Shown here piece after piece: positions 52,084 to 64,000 of a stretch of DNA of 64,000 nt (the stretch's first letter is position 1; the number at the start of each line of letters is the position of its first letter). The stretch covers positions 1,037,561 to 1,101,560 of the forward strand of contig BCHS01000003.1 in NCBI GenBank assembly GCA_039545275.1. Reading direction: 5' to 3'. The stretch comes from Pseudomicrostroma phylloplanum (Eukaryota > Basidiomycota > Exobasidiomycetes > Microstromatales). Made by a program: the position numbers and the translations under genes. The notes under the pieces were generated by a model. That model did no database searches. It was given only the letters and a program-made list of their open reading frames with translations, and had not been told where the DNA came from.

Positions 52084-53835
52084 GTGTATCGGAAGTACGA
52101 GGTGTTCTTCAAGGAGGACGGGTCGAATGCGAAGCTCAAGCTGATCTCCCAGACCCACCCAGGCGAATCGTGTCATCGCAAGAAAGCCCGCGGGCGTCTC
52201 AGCTTCAGGTATGATGGCAGCGAAATTGCCATGACTGCCACACACAAGCATAGTGTACTGATCATTGAGGATACTAATCTGTGCGTGGTACGGACAGACT
52301 TCGCTCTGAGCCTGGCAACGAAGGCGAATACAATCCGGCAGACTGCCTTGTGCGCCCTGCTGTTCGACAAGGCTGATGCTACCACAGATCCAGACACCCT
52401 CGCTGAAATTTTGGCTTACCGAGAACCCATCGTCAAGGAACGTTACCATGGGAAGAGGTGTGCTAGCGGCATCGAAAGTCTACACGATGCGCATGTAGGT
52501 CTCGCAAGAGCTTCGTATCGAGGGGAGCTGACAGCTCCTGCAATATCTCCGAGCTCTGTCGTGTCGTCGTCAGAAACGTCTACTTCGCCCCACTCGCCAC
52601 AGATGTCTTTCTCCTATCTCACAACTGATAGTGTTATAGCGGTAGTCGTGCCAAGACTACCGGATCCATCGCATATAGTCGCGCCCGCTGTTGGTCATGT
52701 TCAGGACGAGTGCCGGCAAGCGAGAGAAATCTCCACACACCCAGCTGTACGACCCTCCGAGCAGACAACAGCAAGGCACTGCGAAGATCAAGATCAGACA
52801 TCTCAGCAACAAGCCCCCAATTCACAGTCACAGAGGACGATCGAGCAATGTCAGCGCAAGGCTAGCGAGGATCGCACGCTACACGGGACCCTCCACCGCC
52901 TGCCAGATGAGATTGAAGAGATGCAGGAGCTTTCTGTGCCTGTAGTCCTGGACAAACCTGTACACACTGCTTTGGAACGCCTTGAACCATATCGGCAAGA
53001 CGGAAGCGGCGCAACATGGACAAATTGCTCGGAGCAGGTGGCCTACCGATCGGATGCTAGTGAAGTGGACAGCGTCGAAGAAGAAGGTTTGCGCACCGCC
53101 CTGCTGATCAGGATAGGCGAAGCATGGAGTGGCATAAACGACGCTCTTATAGCCTGCCTCACCAAAAGTAGTGACGAGATCGAGGTAGACTCAAAGGACG
53201 TTCTCGCCTACCACGGTCTCGCGGTCTCGATTTCATCCTCGGCCATGACAGCATTCCACCAGGCGCATGCCACACTCAAAGAACTAGTTGACGGGCACGA
53301 CGTTGTGCCAGATTTCATCACAGAGATGAGGCGATCTTTTAAGGTGACAGTGGACAGCTGTCTCGACTTGCTCTATCCTCCGGAGCTCGCTACCCACCTC
53401 AGGCGACGTGCTAAGGGTACCGTCAAGAGGCGGAAGCTGTCAGATATGTCGAGTACTCGTACCTGCGCTCCTCAAACTATTACGGGTGTTCTGTTGGCTC
53501 TGCTTCGGCCCCCCCAGGCACATCGAGACCTAGACATAGCTTCGATCATCGCTTCAAGCTGCTCTTCTCGCATTCGCCACCTCGCTACCTTGGCGCCTCA
53601 CATGATTTGCAACCCATCTCTGCAGCTTATCCGCACACTCTGCGATCTGCTGGACCAGAGTATTGTCCCTCTGGCGGAAGTCACCTCAAGCGATGGTGCG
53701 GAGCAGAGCGTACTGCACATCTTACAACATTGTCGGGTGTGGCTCACGAGGGGGGCCAAGACCGACTCTCAATTCCGTAGAGCTTGTCGCAAGAGGGTGC
53801 AGCGGTCTGTTGATCACATTGAAGCCAATTTGTAG
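52084..53835 (+). CDS. Uncharacterised protein (about 530-640 aa), start undetermined
   Basis: I do not recognise this protein. The frame is open from 51895 to the TAG ending 53835, but the first in-frame ATG is only at 52231 (534 aa). 52084 is a GTG. The residues before that Met (RKYEVFFKEDGSNAKLKLIS and on) look like folded protein, so the true start is probably an ATG in an unplaced upstream exon. The N-terminal about 110 residues look globular with alternating beta-strand character. The middle is Ser/Gln-rich and polar. The C-terminal third is helical and Leu-rich, with a basic KRRKLSD patch (possible NLS). It is divergent from CAND1 across under 290 bp, so the two may share a promoter. 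A polo-box-like N-terminal fold crossed my mind but is unsupported. Confidence 0.6.
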   Translation: MYRKYEVFFKEDGSNAKLKLISQTHPGESCHRKKARGRLSFRYDGSEIAMTATHKHSVLIIEDTNLCVVRTDFALSLATKANTIRQTALCALLFDKADATTDPDTLAEILAYREPIVKERYHGKRCASGIESLHDAHVGLARASYRGELTAPAISPSSVVSSSETSTSPHSPQMSFSYLTTDSVIAVVVPRLPDPSHIVAPAVGHVQDECRQAREISTHPAVRPSEQTTARHCEDQDQTSQQQAPNSQSQRTIEQCQRKASEDRTLHGTLHRLPDEIEEMQELSVPVVLDKPVHTALERLEPYRQDGSGATWTNCSEQVAYRSDASEVDSVEEEGLRTALLIRIGEAWSGINDALIACLTKSSDEIEVDSKDVLAYHGLAVSISSSAMTAFHQAHATLKELVDGHDVVPDFITEMRRSFKVTVDSCLDLLYPPELATHLRRRAKGTVKRRKLSDMSSTRTCAPQTITGVLLALLRPPQAHRDLDIASIIASSCSSRIRHLATLAPHMICNPSLQLIRTLCDLLDQSIVPLAEVTSSDGAEQSVLHILQHCRVWLTRGAKTDSQFRRACRKRVQRSVDHIEANL

Positions 53836-54103
53836 CAGTTGCCGCTGTCCCATGATCAACCACTATCGATCGAATTGTACCGTCGTGCTTGTCCTGCCTT
53901 GCCTTCGTTCTTGTCGATTGTCATGAGGGAGGCTGAGAAGCGAAGCGCGGCAGGCGGAAAGGAGCGTCGCTTACGTAAGTCGCGGTGACGAAGCGTGGGC
54001 GGGCCTGAGCGTCAGCCCTACTCGTCCCCGACTCCCTCCCTCTCACCAACGCATCGTCCCTACCTGTCTGTCCCACCTCGCACCTCACTTCGCCTCGCCC
54101 ACC

Positions 54104-55208
54104 ATGACAGATCTCCTCCCCTCGGCCTCCAAGTCGGGCTTCGACTTTGGCTCGTACTCGCGCAATAACTTCCTCGGCCACAAGGGATACCCTGTGCCAA
54201 AGGCCACCTCCACTGGTACTACGATTGTGGGATGTGTGTACAAGGACGGAGTTGTGCTGGGCGCTGATACAAGAGCTACAGAGGGACCAATCGTTGCTGA
54301 TAAGAATTGCGAGAAGGTGGGTACATGGTCGGCTGTCCACTTCTCGTCGCTGTCTTGCTGAACTCCAGATTCGCCTCTTGGCTTCCTTGTAGATTCACTA
54401 CATCTCGGACAACATCAGGTGCTGTGGAGCTGGTACCGCCGCCGATACCGAATTTGTGACTGCCCTCATTTCGAGCAACATGCAGCTGCACGAGCTACAC
54501 ACAGGGAGGAGACCAAGGGTGGTGACCGCAATGACGATGCTGAAGCAGCGGCTGTTCCAGTCAGTATTAGACGCGCTGAAGCGCTGCTCGCCTCCAAAGT
54601 GGAGACTGACAGATGCCAATCTACTCTATCCCCTCGCACTCTTGTAGATACCAAGGACACATCGGAGCAGCTCTCGTCCTTGGAGGCTACGATGCGACGG
54701 GACCCAACTTGTTCACAGTCGCACCTCACGGATCGACTGACAAGCTACCCTATGTGACAATGGGCTCCGGAAGTCTAGCGGCCATGGCAGTCTTTGAGAG
54801 TGGTTGGGAGAAGGACATGACTGTGAGTTGCTGCTAGAGGCTCTGCACCACACGAAAGACGGTACTGATCATCTTCTCTCACTCTTCCTTCGCGACGATC
54901 AGAGAGAACAAGCAATCAACCTAGTAGTAGCAGCCATCTCCTCTGGAATCTTCAACGACCTGGGTTCCGGTTCAAACGTAGACGTCTGCGTCATCACAAA
55001 GGACCAGACGGAGATGCTGCGCAACTACGAGAAGCCCAACGAGCGTGGTCAAAAGGAAAAGTCGTACCTGTTCCCCAAGGGAGTGACTGGGTTCACAAAG
55101 GAGATGATCTACGATATGGTCGTGCAAGAGGATGTGCTCGCCGTGGGCGGTGGACCACCTACAGCGGCGGAAGTGGTACCGGCGACGGAGAAGATGGATA
55201 CTACTTGA
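54104..55208 (+). CDS. PUP1: 20S proteasome subunit beta-2 (Pup1)
   Basis: Trypsin-like active subunit of the 20S proteasome. Four exons: 54104-54316, 54393-54559, 54648-54822 and 54903-55208, giving 286 aa. The propeptide is removed before T37 in [20 protein letters not shown], giving the N-terminal nucleophile Thr. The Asp/Lys pair lies in [17 protein letters not shown], and Ser and Gly residues in [15 protein letters not shown]. Joins read KNCEK then [26 protein letters not shown] then [13 protein letters not shown], and KDMT then [15 protein letters not shown]. The C-terminal extension, which in Pup1 wraps the neighbouring beta-3 subunit, is present. Two donors are non-canonical for this window (GTGGGT, GTCAGT). 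The protein is slightly longer than the yeast one (261 aa). Confidence 0.97.
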
Positions 55209-55418
55209 GGGCAGGGCAGAGTTGATCGGGACGAATGGAGTGGCGGCATAGCGCCTTCGCGGCAAATACAATCACAGACATTTAAACTGAGCACATGGCT
55301 CGCGCTAGGTACATCTGAGAGCGTAGTAGTTTATAAGAGTGATGACTTTCGTATTAGGAGGATGTGGCTCAAATGTACAACAAGGTCGAGGGGGTGAGGC
55401 GAGATTAGGAGGAGCGGT

Positions 55419-55460
55419 GGGCGAAGGACTGCTGGTGATGGGCGAAGGACTGCTGGTGAC
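55419..55460. repeat. 21-bp tandem duplication
   Basis: GGGCGAAGGACTGCTGGTGA plus one base is repeated twice, in the convergent spacer between PUP1 and RIM2. The two copies differ only in the last base. Confidence 0.9.
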
Positions 55461-55495
55461 TAAGAGGAACGTTTGTGTAGTGATGTCGATTCTCC

Positions 55496-59639
<4,144 letters not shown>

Positions 59640-59986
59640 GCACTTTTGGTCTGTACTTTCTTGCTTCGCTAGCCATGACCGAGAAACGACACAGTACTGC
59701 AATTCAAGAGGGATTCATATGCACACATGGACGTCGAAGCCTTCCACAGGTTGAATAAGCAGAGGAAGGGGAAGAGCATTACATTACGGATTTCATGAAC
59801 AAAGCTATACAGCGGTGATGCGAGCCAGTCAAGGCGATTGGTCATAAGACATAGTACATGTTGAAGAGCCAGTGCAGACGGAAAAGCTTCATCAACGTAC
59901 TTTTGGTAACAACACGGCGGTTGCGTTGGGTCGTCAAATCGAGTTCTCTAGTGTCATTCCTTAGCAGCGTCTTTTCCCACGATCAA
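59640..59986. other. Convergent intergenic region, no gene
   Basis: 347 bp between the stops of SRP54 and the membrane-protein gene. AT-richer than its neighbours. No feature supported. Confidence 0.5.
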
Positions 59987-62284
59987 TCACACAGTTGCTG
60001 CCTCTCCTTCCCGCTCCGTCCAGTCCCCTTCTCCATCCTCCGCGGGCGTAGCAGCAGCAGCAGCGCGAGCCTTGTGCGTCGTAGGTGTCGTCCGTCCTGA
60101 ACTCGCAGCCGAGCCGGCGGGAGAAGCAGTGTGACTGTTGGGCTTGCTATACTTCTTTGCCCAGCCACCGACCAGACCTGCTCCGACGGCAATGAGGATC
60201 GTGAAGAGCATGCTGGGTATAAGTGCCGAGAGGGGCGGACGTGGTGGGAGGTCCTTGGGTCGTGGCGGGGGCGGAGGGGCCGATGTGCCTGACGAGGCTG
60301 ATGGAGTCGGTGGTGGAGACGCTACTTCGTTCGCAGTACCCGCGTAGCGATGAGGACCAGTGGAGTGTCTGGGCCCTTCTTCTGCTGCGAGGGAGGCTCG
60401 GCGACTCGAGGCCGAAGCAGACTCGACCATCGAGGGTGTGAAGCTCTTGGCAACGGCAATGGGGACGCTGGCTGCGTAGGTCAGCGGATGGAGCACGAGA
60501 TGGTCCAACGCGTGCCTGGTAAGCTCCATCGTCGTACTGCTGCGACGACTGGAGGGCGTGGTGCCAGGGGACGTCTCGCCAGAAGTAGTGGTAGCCGTGG
60601 TGTTGCTTCCTGTATTCAGCCCTTCTGAGCTGATTGTACTCGAGCCTGTATCATCGTCGTCCTGCTCTCCTCTGGCTGCAGGAGCTCTGCTTCCTTTGCC
60701 CTTGCTTTGCGAGTGGGCTACCTTACGGTTGGGAGCCACGTCGTCCCAAGCTGTCAGGAAGTAGCTCATCATCAGACAGCCCACCAGAGCCATGACTGTT
60801 GCACCCGAAACACACCAGATGAGTGTGAAGTGTAGCAGCGGCCTGAGGAGAGGACCCGGCACAGATAGAAGCGACCTCGAAAAGCCCAATGCGCTGTTAG
60901 TCGTTCTGAAGAGAGAGTCTTGAGCGTTCTGCAGAGAGCGAGACAGAGGCAGGTTTTGCAGGTCCATCGTCTCAGGATACTGTAGAGCGACTTTGCTCCC
61001 CTGCGGAATCCCGCCCGTCCGTCGAGCCGCGAGAGATTGTTTCAGTCTGTCTCTTTCTCCATCCGAGAGATGGATGGAGCCACGAGGGCTTGCGTGCGCG
61101 GCCTCGCCGGCCGAGCCAGGACGCCGGGAGTTGGCTGTTTGCTGAGCTGCCAGGCTGTCACGGGACAGGGTCCTAGTCCGTCTTCGAGACATCGTGCTAG
61201 AGGACGCTGCGTTGAACCAGTGCTGAGCTCCACTTGCTGCGAGGGATTCTATCGCTGAGTGATACTGGTTTGCGGACGTCTCAGCGGGACGCCTCTGCGG
61301 CACACTCGGAGAGGGATCTGGGGGCAGCCGCGACGAGTGAGGCTGAAAAAATTGCGGGTTGATGGTCCCTCCAGCTGCAGAAGGTCCAGCTTTGGGCGCC
61401 ATGTGGGACGGTTGAAGCGTGCGACTTGTATCTCCCTCGAACTTGTAAGGCGCCGCCTGGTCCAGCTCGAAATTGACCTTTCGAGAGGCAGCCCTGCCTG
61501 TACTACGGGAGAGCGAGGAGTGGTAAGAGGATTGGGTCGCTTGAGCAGAAGCAGATGCGACTGAGGCGGGCGGCTGTGCCGCGCTCATCGCAGAGAGAGA
61601 GACAGCCGATCGTGTCCGCCTCCGATACGACGAATTTGCCGCATCATCCTCTGCCTCTGAACCAGAGCTGACCTCTGGCGTGCTCGACAGGGGCGATCTA
61701 GAGCCGTAGATCGAGAGCGATGGGAATGGCTTCGGCTGATATGATATCTGCGAGAGCGCCTTTCGCCTCGTGCTCGTAGTTGGGATAGTCGGAGGCTCCT
61801 TGTGTGATTGCGGCCGGCTGCGAGGGGACTCACTGCCTCGCAGCGGAGTCTTGCCCTTTCTCGTGCTTTCAATTGCCTCGGTCACCTTGGTCGATCTCGG
61901 ACTCTTCAAGGGCTTGTCGAAGTTGGTCCGCATAGACGAGACAGACCCGGCGGTGGAAGAGGCACGTGAACCTGCGCTGGAAGCATCTGCATCCATGGTG
62001 TCCTTAGAGGGAGAAGCGATGGCGCGGGGAGTAGAAAGAGTCTGCAGACGGGCCGTGGTGGAGGTGCTAGTCGTATCTCTCCTTTCCCGCCTGGGGATCG
62101 ACGGTGCACTGAGAGCATTGGTGTTAGGATCATGCGCCTTGCGGAGGCGCTCGGCCAATTGGCCCTCGGGAAGCACATGCTCCCACCATCCATCAGATGA
62201 CGAGGTTGATCTTCTTCTGCCAGTTCTGCTGAGGTACGGCGAGGAAGGAAGAGACGCAGCCTGCCTCGAAGACGTGCGAGACAT
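59987..62284 (-). CDS. Orphan Ser-rich protein with two predicted membrane segments
   Basis: Single exon, 765 aa, from the ATG at 62284. Residues 1 to about 420 are Ser/Arg/Thr-rich and disordered, with many phosphorylatable SP/TP and RxxS sites, apart from an early motif DGWWEHVLPEGQLAERLRKAH that looks conserved. A hydrophobic stretch (LLHFTLIWCVSGATVMALVGCLMMSYFL, residues about 485-515) forms one or a tight pair of TM helices. A second TM (ALIPSMLFTILIAVGAGLVGGW) lies near the C-terminus, followed by a short basic/acidic tail. With no signal peptide, both termini probably face the cytosol or nucleus, like an ER or nuclear-envelope protein. I cannot name a family. The gene model rests on the long open frame. 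Confidence 0.7.
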   Translation of the reverse strand: MSRTSSRQAASLPSSPYLSRTGRRRSTSSSDGWWEHVLPEGQLAERLRKAHDPNTNALSAPSIPRRERRDTTSTSTTARLQTLSTPRAIASPSKDTMDADASSAGSRASSTAGSVSSMRTNFDKPLKSPRSTKVTEAIESTRKGKTPLRGSESPRSRPQSHKEPPTIPTTSTRRKALSQISYQPKPFPSLSIYGSRSPLSSTPEVSSGSEAEDDAANSSYRRRTRSAVSLSAMSAAQPPASVASASAQATQSSYHSSLSRSTGRAASRKVNFELDQAAPYKFEGDTSRTLQPSHMAPKAGPSAAGGTINPQFFQPHSSRLPPDPSPSVPQRRPAETSANQYHSAIESLAASGAQHWFNAASSSTMSRRRTRTLSRDSLAAQQTANSRRPGSAGEAAHASPRGSIHLSDGERDRLKQSLAARRTGGIPQGSKVALQYPETMDLQNLPLSRSLQNAQDSLFRTTNSALGFSRSLLSVPGPLLRPLLHFTLIWCVSGATVMALVGCLMMSYFLTAWDDVAPNRKVAHSQSKGKGSRAPAARGEQDDDDTGSSTISSEGLNTGSNTTATTTSGETSPGTTPSSRRSSTTMELTRHALDHLVLHPLTYAASVPIAVAKSFTPSMVESASASSRRASLAAEEGPRHSTGPHRYAGTANEVASPPPTPSASSGTSAPPPPPRPKDLPPRPPLSALIPSMLFTILIAVGAGLVGGWAKKYSKPNSHTASPAGSAASSGRTTPTTHKARAAAAATPAEDGEGDWTEREGEAATV

Positions 62285-64000
62285 GATGGGCTGATGTTCA
62301 GCCCGAGGGGCTAGTATAAGGAAGTGGTCCTCTGCGTTACTTTGTGGGTGATCAGAGACGCTCTGAGTATCGTGAGAGGCGTTTCAGAAAGAAAGTAGGT
62401 CCAAAGATTGAGATCTGAAGTCACTGTGCGGGAGAGTGATTCGACTGCACCCTTTGTCTAGACGATATGAAGCTTGTGCCACCTCTAGCTGTGTGCACAG
62501 TATGTCGCAAGATTAGCGATCGTAGGATGCCAAGACCACTTGTGGAGGCGGTATTCGGCTGCCAAGAGCTTCGACTAGCTCGCCAAGGCAGATATCACTC
62601 CTGGAGAGGTGGCGATGCCTCGCAGAGGTCCGGCCGGAGGACGTTGTCTTACAGCAGTGAGTAGCAGACTCTGGTGCTTTCACTGGTGATGGCCCTGGTT
62701 GAGCTGAAGAGGCGGGACAGAGGAACCGATGCCAGTGTGTGTATGAAGACTCGCGATGAGATGAAGGAGGAGTGTGCAAGACAATGGGAGAAGAGACCTG
62801 CAGGGGTGAGAAATTACCGTGAGAATCCGTACCCCCACGGGGTATGCACGAGCAAAGAGGGATGATGAAGGATGGGCGAGGTGAGGTGAGGTGATGTGGG
62901 CAAACACCGAGAAGCGTTGGGAGAGATGTATTTGGAGCAGGAGTGCCGCTGCGAGGTCACTGCCTTGGCCCTACGCCTGCCTCGTGGGAACGTGTAGGTG
63001 TTGCTCTCCTCGCCTTCCTCTTCCTATCGCTGGGCGGAGACGATTCGCAGGCGTGGGCGTGGGCGTCGGCCTGCTGAGCGTGAAAGGGCCAAGAGGCGCG
63101 CGAGGGGGCGTGAGAGACCAATAGATAAGGGGCCGAGTAGCGGATAGAAGATGTCAAGGTGTATGGGGTACAAGGAAATTCTTTACAGAGGGCGTGCTTC
63201 AGGTCATAGAGGCCGCCAGGGATGCTTACTTCGGTCAACGTTGATGTGCCAATTGAGATTGCCTCCCGACGGCAGACGGAGGCCATCACCAAGGGAGGAC
63301 CTGCAAGGTATGCGGCATTGCTTCGGGCTTCCCGTTGCAAGAATTCCTCTCTGTCCCTTGGTGCCCCTATGAGCTGCTGAAAGTCATCGCCTCCTCGGCT
63401 TGCCTGCTATTAGCTAGCGTACGGCAGCATCTGACCCGAAGTTTTCCGAAATCACCTTACCAGACCTTCACGCTTAATGAAGCGAAGGAGGCGAGGCCAC
63501 AAGGACGCGCTGGGCGCGGCGGGGTCCAAGTCGCCGTCCCGCACGCAATCCCACTGTGAAAGCCAAGAAGCGAGGAGCCCCCCCTAGCCGCGGCAATCGC
63601 GAGCGACGACGTGAGCGGAGCACGACTTCAAACGGAGATCTCGACAGACTCACATTGACCCGCTTTCCTGCCTTGCTGACATGGTCAAGCCGGCAGCACT
63701 GATCACCAAGGCATGCGCGTGCTGCGCATGCCAAGAAGCAGTCGATTGACTAAACGCAACACTGGGGGCGCCTGTCGTATGGAGCCGCCAACGAAGCTGT
63801 CGCATACCAGTACCGTTCTCACTGTTATAGCGAGTGCTTTGTAGCTCTTGGCCATGCGCACGCCATCTAAGCGGTGGCATGCGACAAAGAGCCGAAGGAT
63901 CACTGCACTCTGCTGCATGGATGAGACTAGGGGCACCTTCGAATGGCGACCAATCTCCATGGACTCTTATATTCCGGCACAACGCTAGCTGACAGGAACC
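62285..64000. other. 1.7-kb terminal region without a supported gene
   Basis: It includes the promoter of the membrane-protein gene and then short open frames in all six frames, none longer than about 130 codons and none with a recognisable domain. A small GAGGTGAGGTGAGGTGATG repeat lies at about 62879-62896. I found no tRNA, rRNA or transposon hallmark. Part of a neighbouring gene's untranslated or regulatory region may lie here. Confidence 0.4.

Noticed and set aside
62957..63340. 127-codon minus-strand frame near the right edge
   Set aside because: No domain, weak start context, and no continuation into a larger gene within the window.

Overview
The window reads as nuclear DNA of a basidiomycete fungus. 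It has 24 protein-coding genes with short spliceosomal introns of about 60-110 nt, mostly with GTGAGT donors. Many coding exons are long and intron-poor (PAB1, the large exons of CDC6, IRE1 and CAND1), and regulatory proteins carry long Ser/Ala/Gly-rich disordered regions. The gene complement is typically fungal (HIS7 as a hisH-hisF fusion, PAB1, IRE1, SEC15, JIP5). Intron-poor long genes and CpG-rich promoters suggest Ustilaginomycotina or relatives, but this placement is an inference. Exon boundaries were set by hand from splice signals, reading frame and known family motifs.

Layout. 0-8.4 kb: a Ser-rich orphan (-), PI4P 5-kinase MSS4 (+), and a bacterial-type uracil phosphoribosyltransferase (-). 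9.3-19 kb: aquaglyceroporin (+), HIS7 (-), a mitochondrial ribosomal protein (+), a PhoD-like phosphatase (+), and a beta-lactamase-fold hydrolase (-). 19-33.7 kb: PAB1 (-), CDC6 (+), JIP5/WDR55 (-), a Rieske/AIF-type oxidoreductase (-), fructosamine-3-kinase (-), and a SurE nucleotidase (+).

33.7-38.7 kb is the odd part of the window. It is gene-poor and carries an orphan, very acidic, internally repeated protein. Downstream lies a tandem duplication of a module holding a near-identical 86-nt intron-like sequence, followed by a 48-bp tandem repeat array and then about 2.2 kb with no gene I recognise.

38.7-62.3 kb is a dense housekeeping block: SEC15 (+), SGF11 (-), IRE1 (+), CAND1 (-), an orphan (+), proteasome beta2 PUP1 (+), mitochondrial pyrimidine nucleotide carrier RIM2 (-), SRP54 (+), and an orphan two-TM membrane protein (-). 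The final 1.7 kb shows no supported gene.

Functional links are loose, as expected for a fungal chromosome. PIP5K and SEC15 act in plasma-membrane lipid signalling and exocytosis. IRE1 and SRP54 act at the ER. SGF11, CAND1 and PUP1 act in the ubiquitin-proteasome system. PAB1 and JIP5 act in RNA and ribosome biology. I did not find a self-evident new biological system. The best candidates for a second look are the 34.6-36.5 kb repeat/intron-duplication locus, the Lys-rich insertion in SRP54, the Upp-type UPRT, and the microexon carrying the Rieske ligands.
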